Below, piece by piece: positions 45,795 through 56,977 of a DNA stretch of 64,000 nt. Source of the DNA: Maratus speciosus (Eukaryota; Arthropoda; Arachnida; Araneae; Salticidae); NCBI GenBank assembly GCA_963932465.1, contig OZ010786.1, positions 539,775,073 to 539,839,072 of the forward strand, in the 5' to 3' direction. The notes under the pieces were generated by a model, which saw nothing but the letters and a program-made list of their open reading frames with translations, did no database searches and had not been told where the DNA came from. Both the position numbers and the translations under genes were made by a program. Positions within the stretch are counted from its first letter, which is position 1. Every line of letters begins with the position of its first letter.

Positions 45795-47288
45795 GTATAC
45801 CTGGATCATTTTTGCCTATATAATCATAAAAATATTTTAACATGTTTATGCAATACATTTTGTTTTCCATTTGTTTTATCTTGTATGTAGTTGTATTTAT
45901 TTTCTTTGAATTCTTTATTCCTACGGCGTATTTAATTTATCGAGTTCAATTCAAACATTTTTCCTCTTTGAGGGTATTTTGGGCTACGTGAGGGAGGGGG
46001 GAGGGGCAGACATTTTAAAGTTCTGGAGGGTGGAATTACACGTTTTTGCTATTAAAACGCATAAAATCTCAAACCTTTTGGGAAGAATGGTTATTTCGAG
46101 GCTCCGGGGTGTGATCCCTTTTATGCAACACTGTTTCAATATATAATGTTTTGCGTTTGTTAATCGTAGCGTATTTTTTTTTCAATGGAGATTATTTTTA
46201 AATAACTTTTAAATATAAATAAAAAATGTTGAAAGCGACACAGACAAACTGTCTGGAAGAGAAACATCCGTGAAATCAAAAGCTGTTAAAGATATAGGAA
46301 ACGAAAAGGAGAGTGTAAGTTGTGAAGAAATTGACAAGACAAATTGCAAGAAGGTTGCAGCTACAAATCTCCCCAAAAAGCTAATGAATCATTAGAAATG
46401 TTATCTCTCTTCAAAATTCAGTTAAATTAAAGTACAGAGGGAGCCAAAAAACAGATGTGTTCACATCTTCGCCATATAAAATAAAACCTGAAATGAAGAA
46501 AAAAAACGACAAAAGGGAAGCTCTCACAGCCCAAAAGCAATTGGGACATCAAGTTTTTAAAATATCATAATGCAATTGGAAAGAAAACGATGTAAGAGAA
46601 GAAATACAAGCATAATGTAAAGAAAACTTCTGTTTAAAAAAATGTCTAATGATTCAGAATCTGAAAAGGAAAATCTAGACAGTGATGATTACTTTAGTCT
46701 AATTTGTAAGAAAAAGAAAATGGCAGAAATTATTTAGTGTTCTAATTGCCAAATACGGTGCCATGTTGTGTTCGCTGGAATAAAGAAAATGAATAAACGA
46801 AATTTATGTGTAATGTTTACATCCCTTCTTACACGATATTCAAGTAACTGGCAATGAGGTCTATAATTACCGATAACTTTGATTTATATTTTAAATACAT
46901 TTTGATTTAAACTATTATTTTCAGATATTTGATTTCATTATATTTCATTGCTGTTATTTTGTGTGATTGGTTAATTAATCGCAAACTTTACTTTTAATAA
47001 AACAGTTATATTCCCTAGTCATTAAAAACCTGATATTGTTTTTTTTTTCCAATTTAGGAGACTGAGTGTCCAACTTAGGAGACCTGTTGCTGAATTTGGA
47101 CCACTTTTGACAAATTTTTCAAATTAAAATTAAACTTAAAATTTTCAAAAGAAATTAATCTAAAAATTTATTTAGTTAGTAGATGAATAGATTAGCCCCG
47201 TGTAGACAGAAGTTTTGCAGATATTCTAAAAATTAAGTGAGTTAGACCTGAAATTAAGGAAAGTGGTCCAAATTTAGCTACTCTCCGC
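45243..47288 (+). mobile_element. Pogo-like DNA transposon, degenerate (2.0 kb)
   Basis: The left end GGGGAGAGTAGCTATAGTTG and right end (reverse complement GCGGAGAGTAGCTAAATTTG) are inverted repeats of more than 20 bp. TA flanks both sides (45241-45242, 47289-47290), and the empty site with a single TA is present in the first copy of block 3 (ATTTGTAAATGT near 44380). The interior keeps a decayed transposase tail at about 46640-46800. A TA duplication places it in the Tc1/mariner/pogo group. Confidence 0.85.
46640..46808 (+). pseudogene. Decayed transposase C-terminus with zinc-finger-like motif
   Basis: One frame reads MSNDSESEKENLDSDDYFSL, then an in-frame stop where a tryptophan-like position would be, then CSNCQIRCHVVCAGIKK. 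Pogo/Jerky-type transposases often end in an acidic, serine-rich stretch followed by a 'W..C..C..W.H..C' finger, and the spacing here (C-x2-C...H-x2-C) fits. Upstream, 46226-46390 is another lysine- and glutamate-rich remnant with stops. The DDE core was not recognised and must be lost or too decayed. Not functional. Confidence 0.5.
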
Positions 47289-47290
47289 TA

Positions 47291-47790
47291 AATGTGTTAT
47301 GAAGAAAATATGTTTTTTATAATATAATATCCTTAACGATTTTTTTCTATTACTATATAATTATTTCTGTTCAAAAAATACGAGATAATCTCAATAAGCT
47401 GGAAAATATCGTAGCATCATCCAACCTTTAATTTTGTTCTTTAGTTATAATTGATACAAAAACAAAGTTTATGATTCAAGGACAAGATTCTTTCATTCTC
47501 ATTAAGTGCGTGAGAAGATTACTTACTCGAATAATTTTGCTCGCTTAAAACAGTAATTTGATTTATCTTTTTTGCTATTATTTAAAGAGAAGTACAATAA
47601 AAAAAACTTTAAAATGCGTTTAAATGATTTTTAGGGTATAATTAAGTTTATTTGATTTTAATGAGTTAAAACAACTATAGGTTTAATAATTTACGGACAT
47701 TTGAAAGAAAAGTTTCTTTTAAATGGATCTTCGCATAATTGATTATCAAATCTGTACATTGGAACAAAAAGGGCCAATGTTCATTTTTCT
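47291..47790 (+). repeat. Block 3, second copy, right part
   Basis: Continues the alignment to about 44385-44900, including GATTTTTAGGGTA and AATTTACGGACAT versus ATTTACGGATAT. Confidence 0.8.
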
Positions 47791-48295
47791 CAAAAGGTAG
47801 GAAACCCAATTTAAGTTTGAGGAACTTTAAGAATCTTGCTACGATTTCTGTACTATTATTTTTCAAAGTTGTACTTTTCAATTCAGTAATGTTTTTCTCA
47901 CTACAATCTAATGTTACATTGATTTTGTTTTATTCTACATTTTAAATTGGCCATTTTTACATTAACAGTAAGTAACATTCGCCTCAACAAAATATTTTGT
48001 TTTCAGTGATCTAATATTGGGAGGTCTTTGGCCCTTTTAACAATTACTTTATATCACATACTGAATTCATTCCTGCATTTAACTAAAATCTCTCAATTTT
48101 GGACATTGGACTTTTCGTTAGAAGGTACAGAAATATATCTGATTAAATAATGAAAATATTACTTGTAAACGTCTTTTTTGTTTTGCTGACTGTTTGGCTT
48201 ATTTTTCTTTATTATCTGTTTTCCGCACTAATTTATAGGACAAAGAAGTCAGAATAACAGTTTTTCCTTTCTTTTGTCAGTTATCTTCTCAATCC
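47791..48295. other. AT-rich DNA, nothing recognised
   Basis: Overlapping 68-codon frames on both strands near 47675-47945 are at chance length. Confidence 0.5.
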
Positions 48296-49232
48296 TTCCT
48301 GGGGAGGGGGTAATAACATTTTAGTCGAAATTGGAAATATGGATTTTTGGGCTACATAAACTGAGATGTCAATGGAAAAGGCTGGATGTCGTCAACTGCT
48401 GGATGTATGATATCAACATATTTAGATAGTGAAGTATGAGCTTCATTATCCTGTGATGTTTCAGAAATGTTTATTAGTGCAGTTATGCTTACCTGTGGTT
48501 GCATGGACCTCGCTGTATAATAACTGACTTTCGTGCGTTTCTCTGTCACTTCCGAAGGAGCAAAAAGATGGTTTGAAAAAGCATATTTGTTGTGGAGGTA
48601 AATGTCTGTTTACCCAAACCGTTTGACTGAAGTATATGCAACTGCTGCTCTCAAAAAAGGTAGCTTTGAACAATTTTCCAATTTAGTGAATTGTTAGAGA
48701 TCTCCCAGGATCGAAAAGCAACTACACCCTCATCTCGTGTACGTACTATGCGGTTCGTAGATGCCATGAATGACACATCAAGGGGTTCATAGAAATTATT
48801 AGCATTATAAATCGAATTTAAAGCTGCATGATAAATTATTAACTATCTTTTAAAAATCATCCAATGAGTTTATTACAAAACCGGGTATATACGGTTTTGA
48901 CCCACTCTTCGGTGCCCGGTTTTACCCCAGATTTAAAAACATGATCTCTCTACTCTGAATCTTATAGTAAAAAATCAGTAAAACTGCTAAAATACTAGCA
49001 GGAAAGCAAGGAATTAGACATAGAATCAAACAACTCAATGTTTAAGAGTAATTCGAACGAAATCCTTCACACAAAAAATAACCGCACACAGTAGCGTTCC
49101 GTTCAGCGACAAAAGTCATAATGACATTCGAGAAGCAATTCCTAGTGTTGGCCGATAGATAAAAGTTCAAATCATTCAGGAATCAACGCTACCCGGTTTT
49201 ACACGCCTACCCGGTTTTGTACAACTCCCCCC
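48296..49232 (-). mobile_element. Degenerate pogo/Tigger-like transposon remnant
   Basis: The right edge (49232, minus-strand 5' end) reads GGGGGGAGTTGTACAAAACC, similar in style to the GGGGAGAG ends of the 45243 element. GTAGGCGTGTAAAACCGGGT follows, and related ACCGGG words recur near 48885-48915. A transposase tail on the minus strand is described separately. The left end is uncertain (GGGGAGGGGG near 48301 is a weak candidate) and no TA duplication was found, so the element may be truncated. Confidence 0.5.
48352..48770 (-). pseudogene. Pogo-type transposase C-terminal remnant, frameshifted
   Basis: On the minus strand one frame gives EGVVAFRSWEIS near 48740, resembling the 'AF+.TGI.P.N' motif after the DDE core. 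A second frame gives FSNHLFAPSEVTEKRTK near 48560, resembling the 'F..DF.PS.VT.R' motif that follows it in pogo/Tigger/Jerky-type transposases. The frame then runs 65 codons to 48352 with a serine- and threonine-rich tail. The motifs lie in different frames with stops between, so at least one frameshift has occurred. The N-terminal DNA-binding domain and most of the DDE core are absent. Confidence 0.5.
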
Positions 49233-49508
49233 GACATATGTAATTTGAACCTGAAATACTATATTCGGTAAATTAGAGGTTAAAGATGAATATAATATTG
49301 GAGAAAATGTATTTACTATTGACCTCCACATTCAACGAATAACAATATTTCAGGTTAAAATTTCATATGTATATGTTATATATGTAATTATTACCCATGG
49401 TATTGTCGTGTCCCACGCGTAAGTATTTGCATAGATAAAAAAAAAACTGCCGAAATTTCAAAACCGATCTCACCAACAAGTGAGTGAATTGTGTCATGAT
49501 GGACATAG

Positions 49509-49578
49509 TCTAGGTAGATCAGTTGTCAGAATATTGATGGTATTGCCAAGGTCCCAGATTCGAATCTTGGCCTAGATA
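49509..49578 (+). pseudogene. tRNA-like head of SINE unit 1
   Basis: The acceptor TCTAGG/CCTAGA pairs fully. The T-arm CCAGA-TTCGAAT-CTTGG pairs at four of five positions. The D-arm is GGTAGATCAGTTGTCAGA. A four-pair anticodon stem encloses TTGATGG (anticodon GAT, Ile-like, U33 kept). The best overall acceptor stem among the tRNA-like sequences here. Confidence 0.5.
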
Positions 49579-49831
49579 CTTCACACTTTATTAGCAGTAT
49601 TTTATTCGCCTCCGACTTCCACATACAACGGATATAGTGCATATTGCATTTGTTATAGGTATTGAAAGATGATGTCGTTATCTTTTTCAATATATATATT
49701 ATGTATATATAATATATTTATTATCCATGTTATTATGGGTTCCAAGTTTATGTAATTGCATTGTAAAAAAGCTGCCAAACTTGCAAAGCAGATTTTACCA
49801 ACCAGTGAGTGAATTGTGTCCGAATGGATAT

Positions 49832-49902
49832 GTTCTAGGTAGGTCAGTGGTTAAAACATTCATGATGTTTCGAAGTGCCCAGGTTCGAATCCTTGCCAAG
49901 AT
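49832..49902 (+). pseudogene. tRNA-like head of SINE unit 2
   Basis: Equivalent to the head of unit 1: AGGTCAGTGGTTAAAAC is a good A-box, AGGTTCGAATCC a perfect B-box. The anticodon stem AAACA/TGTTT encloses TTCATGA (anticodon CAT). The acceptor stem is weaker than in unit 1. Confidence 0.5.
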
Positions 49903-50025
49903 ATTTTTTTATCTATTAGATACATTTTATTCAACTTCCACCTAAACCTACAACAAATATACTTTGAATTGCATTTTTTATAGATTTTGATAGATGGTGT
50001 TGTTACGTTTTTTAATATATATTTC

Positions 50026-50557
50026 CAGGTAGTAAAATTAGTCATAATGGTAATTCTAGTTGTCTACAATGACATTTTTTATCAGGTTTGAAAATTAAGA
50101 ATTTTTTATAATAAAAGAGCTTTAAATAATCGAAAGTTGTATGAAATATTTCGATCAAAAATTCATAATACACGTTCCATTTATACATTATCCTCTTGCA
50201 TTGTCGTTTCGAACCTGTGTTACTAGAACTCAAACGTTCAATTTTTGGAATACGCAAACTAATTTCAGGAACAATAACAAAATCAATGCTCGCATTCGTG
50301 AATACTTTTTATTTTGCAATTGCGTAATGAAACTCAACTATTTTTATTTTATTTCAAATTTTTTATGTATTTTGCAAACAGCGTATATATTTTTTTCACG
50401 TATTTTGTTATAATTAAATAATATTTCGTAAAACATTGCCATATACTAATATTTTTTTTTCTCATATATGTCAAAATACTTAATACAGCAGTTATTTCGT
50501 TTAAAAGTATTTTTATTATTTTAAGTAACCTGTTTCTAACATTTGTATTGTTATAAT

Positions 50558-50592
<35 letters not shown>

Positions 50593-50739
50593 AACGAAAA
50601 AAAAAAAAAAAAGAATCCTTTTTAAACCATTTTTCTAAAATATATCACAAAGGACGTTGTGAATACATTACGTTATCAACATTTTGGTAATTTTGGACAA
50701 CCTTCAACCTTTATGTGTCATATATTATAATCCTTTTTT
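50026..50739. other. AT-rich DNA with a poly-A tract
   Basis: Overlapping 60-90-codon frames on both strands lie within AT-rich sequence. A poly-A of about 31 bp is at 50560-50590. No gene recognised. Confidence 0.5.
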
Positions 50740-51612
50740 AACACTTTCCAACGAAGTTGAAAAGTGTTTATGCATTCGGTTTGTCTGGCCGTCTGTCCGT
50801 TTGTCCGTCTGTCCGTCTGGCCGCCTGACCGTCTGTCTACGCTCTAACTCCCGTAAATGTACTCGGATTTTCATGCAATTGATAAAGATTATTAAGGGTC
50901 AACAAAGCATGTTTGGTATTGTATGTGAAGTATGTAGGATTAATCGTTCATTTACAGGGGCACTCAAATTTTTCCATTACATTATGGTATATGGGAAAAA
51001 ATCGTTTGCAGAGTATTTTAATGACATTATGCAATTTCAAATGTATTGAAACTGATATAAATCACTGAATTTCACTATGATTCCGTTTAAAGAAAGCATT
51101 CATAGCATTTTTTATTCATTTACAGGGACACACAATAGAAATAGTTACAGTACAGTACTGTCTTTGAGTAATAATTTGTGGAGTGTACGGTTTAAAATTC
51201 GGTATACGCTTTTAAATTAAATTAATTTGCGCATCTTACTCGTTATATATAAATTGTATACCTCAAATACAGGGCTGTACAAAAGTATTCACTTACCGTT
51301 CTCCTTATTAGAGGAAATTGCTGAAGGTAAACTTTCAACTGAAGTACTATATGTATCTCTTAAGTGAACTAAATTTTGGCATGCATGTAGTTAATAGATT
51401 GAAATCTATATACATATTCAGGGTTGCTGAAAAAATTCGCATAATTTTCCGATTGTGGATGGGAACAGCTGAAATTGTGTTTTGAAATGTATTATGCGTT
51501 TCCATATGGTTGAATTAGACATAATATTTTATTTTTTTAAACGGTGCAGTTTTGTTACATTATTCTAAATGTGTTGGAAAGTGTTTCATAATATATGCTT
51601 GACGCATGATTT
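50740..51612 (-). mobile_element. Helentron-like element, family H2
   Basis: The palindromic end AACACTTTCCAAC...GTTGAAAAGTGTT (50740-50768) is followed by a long CTGT/CCGT tract (50783-50843). The core has tandem units of about 183 bp (ATTTACAGGGGCAC near 50950, ATTTACAGGGACAC near 51119). The exact inverse of the end, GTTGGAAAGTGTT, lies at 51573-51585, followed by a weak stem-loop ATGC-TTGAC-GCAT. The core is related to 9580-9760. The 121-codon frame at 50684-51049 runs through this tract and is not a gene. Confidence 0.7.
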
Positions 51613-54600
51613 TTATCTTACTTGTTTATGCTTTAGTTTCCCTTTATACATTTCCAGAGATATACAGATGGGGTGGTATATTTATTATTCAAATACTTAT
51701 TGATTCAAAGAAAAGAAGCAGAAGTCAATAACATATCACTATTATATTATGCATTTAAAAAACCTAATATCGAGTGTATGATATAATGAATATTTAAAAG
51801 TATTTAATAATAGCTGTTTGTTAGATAATGCATTCGACAGTAATAAATGAAATTTGGGATAGTCAGTTTCACAGAATTGCTTTCTATGTTGAAACTAACG
51901 TGAAATTCTCTGTCGAATTCTGCGTTTCAAGTATGGCATCAGTAATACATTTCATTTCACCTATCCACTCTAATTCATCATCACTTAGACAAACAGTTTA
52001 TTTTGTGTACGTGTAGCAAAGCGCATATGTCTTATCTTAGCTGATTGAATTATATCTTATATAAATTAATAAATATATCTGAAGGGTCATGGTAAATGTC
52101 ATATTTTTCGAAATATGTTTTTTTGCATATTTACGTCTACTAATCATGCCAGAAAATTATAATCAACATTTTGTATTATCAGAATCACCAGTATGACTTC
52201 GCACCTTGTTTCTCAAATTGACGGTGGATTATATACGCTCATGGTCAATCATTAGGAATGCCGAACGCTGGGTAATTCCATATTTCGGAATGAAATGACT
52301 CTACAATTAAATGTTATGTTTTTCATAAGTATAGATGACACACTACAATAATACTATTTTGATGTAAGCAACATTTGAAAAAAGTAAGTAGAAAAATTCC
52401 GTTAGATCAAAAATGAAAGCTATATCAAAAGACAAATCCCCGTATGCCTAGAGTTTGATATCAAGTGACGGACCCCTTCCTTCCCTTAAAGTGACACCGT
52501 TTTTTATGCAAATCTCTACATAAAAAAACTACATCTTTAACTCAGCAGTTGTAGCAATATTCCTCTTATATTTTGTACCTAATTTGATACATATTTCTTT
52601 GTAACGCAAGTTTACTTTTCAGAATAAAGGAATTGCACAACCCCCCCCCCCCCCTAAAGTAATGAATTATTAATTATTTGCACACTTCCTTTAATTAATA
52701 AAATTATTCAATAAATTTCTCTTGTGACTTGTTTTTGTATACTAAAAAATTTAATCAATTTCTTTCAATGTTTTCCACGCTAATCAAGCAACTCCATGAG
52801 TTAGTTCAATATGTTTTACATAAAGGATTTAAAAATAAAGATTTTTTGTCATGTTCAAGCGTAAAGTAAAGATAAAATAAAACTCTTTATGCATTTAAAG
52901 TTAAACCTATTCGAAAGATAAAGTAAATATGCATTTTTAAAGAAAAATAACTTTTTCAAAAATTAAATACTGAACATTTAATGTCCTAAGATTAGAAAAA
53001 TTCCATTTTTTTATTCAGATATATTACCTTCGTATGTTATTGGAAATCAATAAAATGTTTTTCAGAGACGCATAACATATCTAACGTCAGTGCATTTTTT
53101 AAAATTATTAACAACGATTTTTTTTGTTTTTGGATACTTCTACTTTGGTTAGCACTGACTCATTTCAGTCTATATATTTAGATCGGAATATAAATTAGTG
53201 TATAAAGAAGTTTTTAATGTACTCTATCACAAATTCAATATTGAATTTGACATTCGTTTTGATAGATGATGTTAGATTCACTTTATGCTCTTTTTCTTCA
53301 ATGCGTAAAAAATGGCTACTGCCAAGCTAATAGTATATTATTGCGATTTTTAAAAATATATATAAAGACATCAAGTGATAGGAGTATTTATATTTTAAAA
53401 TAAAAGTCAATATACAACAACCATCATTTTATAAGGTTTTTATAAATACTATATTTATATTTTTTGTTAATGTTTTTTATAATAGCAAAAGTCGAAGCAT
53501 TTTTTCTTCACAATAAAGCATTTTAATACGCATTTGCGTTTGTATATAAAAGGTATAAAAACACGAATTCGGTCATTAAATACGATGTGTCATATCATTG
53601 GTTAGGTGAGCGAGAATAAATTACAATATTATGTAAAGCAACGGTATTTATTGGACGCATTCACGTTTGACGATCCTAATGCTAAGACATCAGAATACAA
53701 TATAAGATCATATTGATGCTATAAAAAACTCAGTGCATGAAGTCAAAACTAGGTTGTTGAGACATGGTAGACTAGTTTATACAAGAAACATGGATGTAAA
53801 CATGGACATTGCCCATCAAAACACAGTCAGTTTTGACATTAATGCAATATCCGATGGCAGACTACTAATTTAGAGCAATTACAGTTTATTTTACAGCAAG
53901 TGCACAAAAGTACAGAATTCTAAATGTAATGTCGAACATAAGCGTTTCTAAATGAATAAAAAGACGTGTCAGTACTCTCTGATGGTGGAAGACGAAAAAC
54001 TGAGTACTTAGGTATATGTATAGGTATGTATTAGGTATATATATATATATATATATATGTTAAATGTAATTAATAATAGTTGAAAATTCATATTTAATGT
54101 TCCGATTTAAATCTATGATTGACAAGGGAAATGGTTAAAATATGATTTTATAGTGATAAATATAACGTATGATTTTTAAATAAAATTATTTATTTGAGAC
54201 AATTACACTATATCGATGGTACTTCTCCAATATCATAATTACGAACTATGCAGTGATTCAGAAAGTTTATGTAAAAACTTTAGATGATGATGATAAAGCT
54301 CATTGAATTAAAATCTATCGGCATTGCAAATGAGAAACACAAAACATTTATTGGTCATTAATATAGCAAGACACACTACAAGCCGAGTCCGGATATCCAT
54401 TGTTAGCATTAATAATAATAAATATATATAACAATATTTTCAAGAATAATAAATAACATAATTATTATTCAGTTCGACAGTTTAGCTAAATTTGCAGTAA
54501 ATGGTTATGATCCGATTCCCTACAACACTGATCTAGACACTCTTTAATTTGAAAAGTTGTTCACAGTACATATCACTCACAGTACATATCACTCATTTGT

Positions 54601-55349
54601 CATTCACCGCAAGAAAAATGACAAATGTCACAAAATTCATTTTGCGTTTTATTTCAATAATAAGTCTATCCTAGGTGCGTCTTGCTAAACAAACGGTTTC
54701 ATAAGTGCAGTTATAGAGAAAATCACTTTATTACGCTTTATGTCCATTTGTGACCACAGAATATGGGTGGATTTTTATGAGGGTAGGAAAAATTATCGAA
54801 CTCTCCAAACCTCATCCTACGTCTTGATTCTTATTCTTATGCCCTTTTTCTAGCGTATGTAAGATACGATGTCATTGACAGAATTGGTATACCTTCCCCG
54901 TCATTTTAGCACATTTCATGCAAAGTAAATATATACTGTTAAATATATCGATAAATTATTCTTGTCACGTTAAAGTTAATTTTGAAATCCGTTTTATTCT
55001 TGGAATTAGACGTCCTCTATTTATGGCGAATGATTGGATCGCGATAATATTTTCTTTATACAATAAACCAGTTTGGGAAGGTGCTTAATCATCTTTTAAA
55101 GTTTGTTCATGGCATTTCTAGTACCGTATATCTATAAACGATTGCTTCTATTATAAGGACTACTATAAAAGCATCAGCTGAATACATGCTTTTAAATTTA
55201 ATTACGCTATTTACACTGAAAATTTCTATTTAAATTCCATAAGTGTTTTTAGAGAAAACATCTTTGTATATTAATATGACGTAATGACAACAGATATGAT
55301 TTTTCTTTCCAAAAGCGATGTCTTTCTGTATGTCTGTGCGAGAAAAAAC
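51613..55349. other. AT-rich DNA, nothing recognised with confidence
   Basis: Contains a C14 run (about 52640-52653) and (TA)n at 54036-54058. About 53600-53890 is slightly more complex in composition but has no open frame of note. No gene. Confidence 0.45.
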
Positions 55350-55924
55350 TAGTTGAATGTGCCAATCCCAAAACTTTCTTCTATCTCAAGTCAATGTTTC
55401 ATATTAATTAGTTTTATTAGTATTTTTATTAGAATTATGCATAACTTCATACATTTTTGAATGGTACACTATTGAAAATTGCACAAAAATCGCTATTACA
55501 GCGCCCCGTTCCAGCGGAATCTTTTCAAATTCAGGCAGGACCTTCTCTAAATGGCGAAAAACATACACAAAAAATTTGGTTCAATTCTATGCATAACTTC
55601 ATACCCTTTTCGACGGTACAATATTCCAAATACACAAAAATCGCTATTACAGCACCCCCTACCGGCGGATTTTTTCCAAAATCAGGCGGGGCCCGCTTGA
55701 CATAGCTAAAAACTTTTTAAAAAATGGTTCAATTCTATGTATAACTTCATACAATTGTTGATGTCACAATAGCGACACACAGACATATGGACACACGGAC
55801 AGACAGGCATTTTGTATAGTTATGTTTTTGTGATCTCTGACCTCTAAAACGTGTAAATCCGTCGAAAACCGGAAGTAAAAAAAATTGATTACAATACTTT
55901 CTTCTATTAAAGATAGAAGAAAGT
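55350..55924 (+). mobile_element. Helentron-like element, family H1, copy 2 (inverted orientation)
   Basis: The reverse-complement partner of 8288-9375. The palindromic end ACTTTCTTCTAT-TAAAG-ATAGAAGAAAGT is at 55896-55924, a short GACAGACA tract at about 55797-55806, and the inverted word ACTTTCTTCTATC near 55374, next to CCAATCCCAAA shared with 9354-9366. The core has two to three tandem units of about 150 bp starting ATGCATAACTTCATAC (55437, 55588, 55736), shorter and diverged from copy 1. Confidence 0.75.
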
Positions 55925-56643
55925 AAAAACAAAGTGCCCCTATGAACCGAAAATTTCTGAATTGGTTTCAATGTTTTGCGAAATTAACTTAATTAAAATT
56001 TATCGTTTAATAAGTATATTATAAAAAATGTAAAATAGCTTCTATCAGACAAAAATTACATGTGCGATTTTACCAATCATAATTTTCCTGTATAATATCT
56101 AAATTAAATTTCAGAACGTCTGAATTGGCACGCTGCAAGATAATTTCAGCACGTCGAATATTTTGGGTCTATAGATAAGGGTCTATGTCAATATATAGAA
56201 ACGAAATACAGAAATTAAAAAAAACAATCAGCTTTTCTAAAAACAATTGATTCCGTCATAAAACCATCCATATAAATCTGTCTCCAATTCAGTTTAATAT
56301 GGTCTGAAATATTTTTAAAACTAAGAAAATATTTCGAAACTTTGGAAAAGTAATGCCTTACATGTAGAATGTCAATGACAGATAGAACGACAACTTCAGA
56401 GATACTTAGATAATCTTGTATTTGTAATTTAAAAAACTGTTTTTATATCACTTTCTGCGAATCATGATTTTCGAAAAGTACAAGTAAAAAAATCTCAAAT
56501 AGAAATCGTTTTTCTAATAACTCAATTTCAACTGAATTTTCTGTAAATGTAAAACAATGTATAATTCTTATGTTTAATCATTTATTTCTCTGATATAATA
56601 AAAATTAACAATAATTAATAGATTAATAACAATTATCATTTCA
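55925..56643. other. AT-rich DNA, nothing recognised
   Basis: No gene or element recognised. Confidence 0.5.
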
Positions 56644-56887
56644 GGATTTTATTCTAGAAGAACTAAGTCTAGATGACATAACAAATCCTTTATCAGTGAT
56701 GAAACCTAATTTTAATAGAAGAACTTTGTCTTGCATACTCTGTAGTGCATATCTTAAAGCCGAATATAGAAAAAAATACCTGATAGCTCTGTATATCTTT
56801 CAAGTTTTTGAATCACGAATGATGGAGAATATTATGAAACACCGTGGGAAAATGAACACTTGCAATTATTTCCCTTACAATTAGCAG
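56644..56887 (+). CDS. Very weak candidate terminal exon, or chance open frame
   Basis: A frame opens after TAA near 56626 and stays open to TAG near 56882-56884. It follows an acceptor-like pyrimidine-poor TTATCATTTCAG. The translation begins DFILEELSLDDITNPLSVM and later has CILCSAYLKAEYRKKY. I recognise no domain. About 80 open codons is expected several times by chance in 64 kb of this composition, so this is recorded only because of the splice-like edge. Confidence 0.1.
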
Positions 56888-56977
56888 TTTTCATTTTTAA
56901 TATTTTAAGCCGCTTAATTATATTTTCTGCCATTCTTATCCAAATGCTAGCTATATAAAACCTTGCTTATATCTACC

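Larger units (their letters stand above)
49300..50025 (+). mobile_element. Tandem tRNA-derived SINE (two full units and a fragment)
   Basis: Units starting at about 49388 and 49719 are direct repeats of about 330 bp. Both contain CAGTGAGTGAATTGTGTC or a close variant, then a tRNA-like sequence, then a tail with TTCCAC...CTACAAC and a (TA)n stretch. About 49300-49387 resembles only the tail, making a third partial unit. tRNA-related heads with unrelated tails fit SINEs, though the tandem arrangement is unusual. Confidence 0.7.

Noticed and set aside
50684..51049. Longest open frame in the window (121 codons)
   Set aside because: It translates the CTGT/CCGT tract and core of a Helentron-like element; arginine- and serine-rich low complexity, no domain.
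51272..51300. CAGGGCTGTACAAAAGTATTC as a Tc1-like terminal repeat
   Set aside because: No inverted partner was found and it lies inside a Helentron-like element core.
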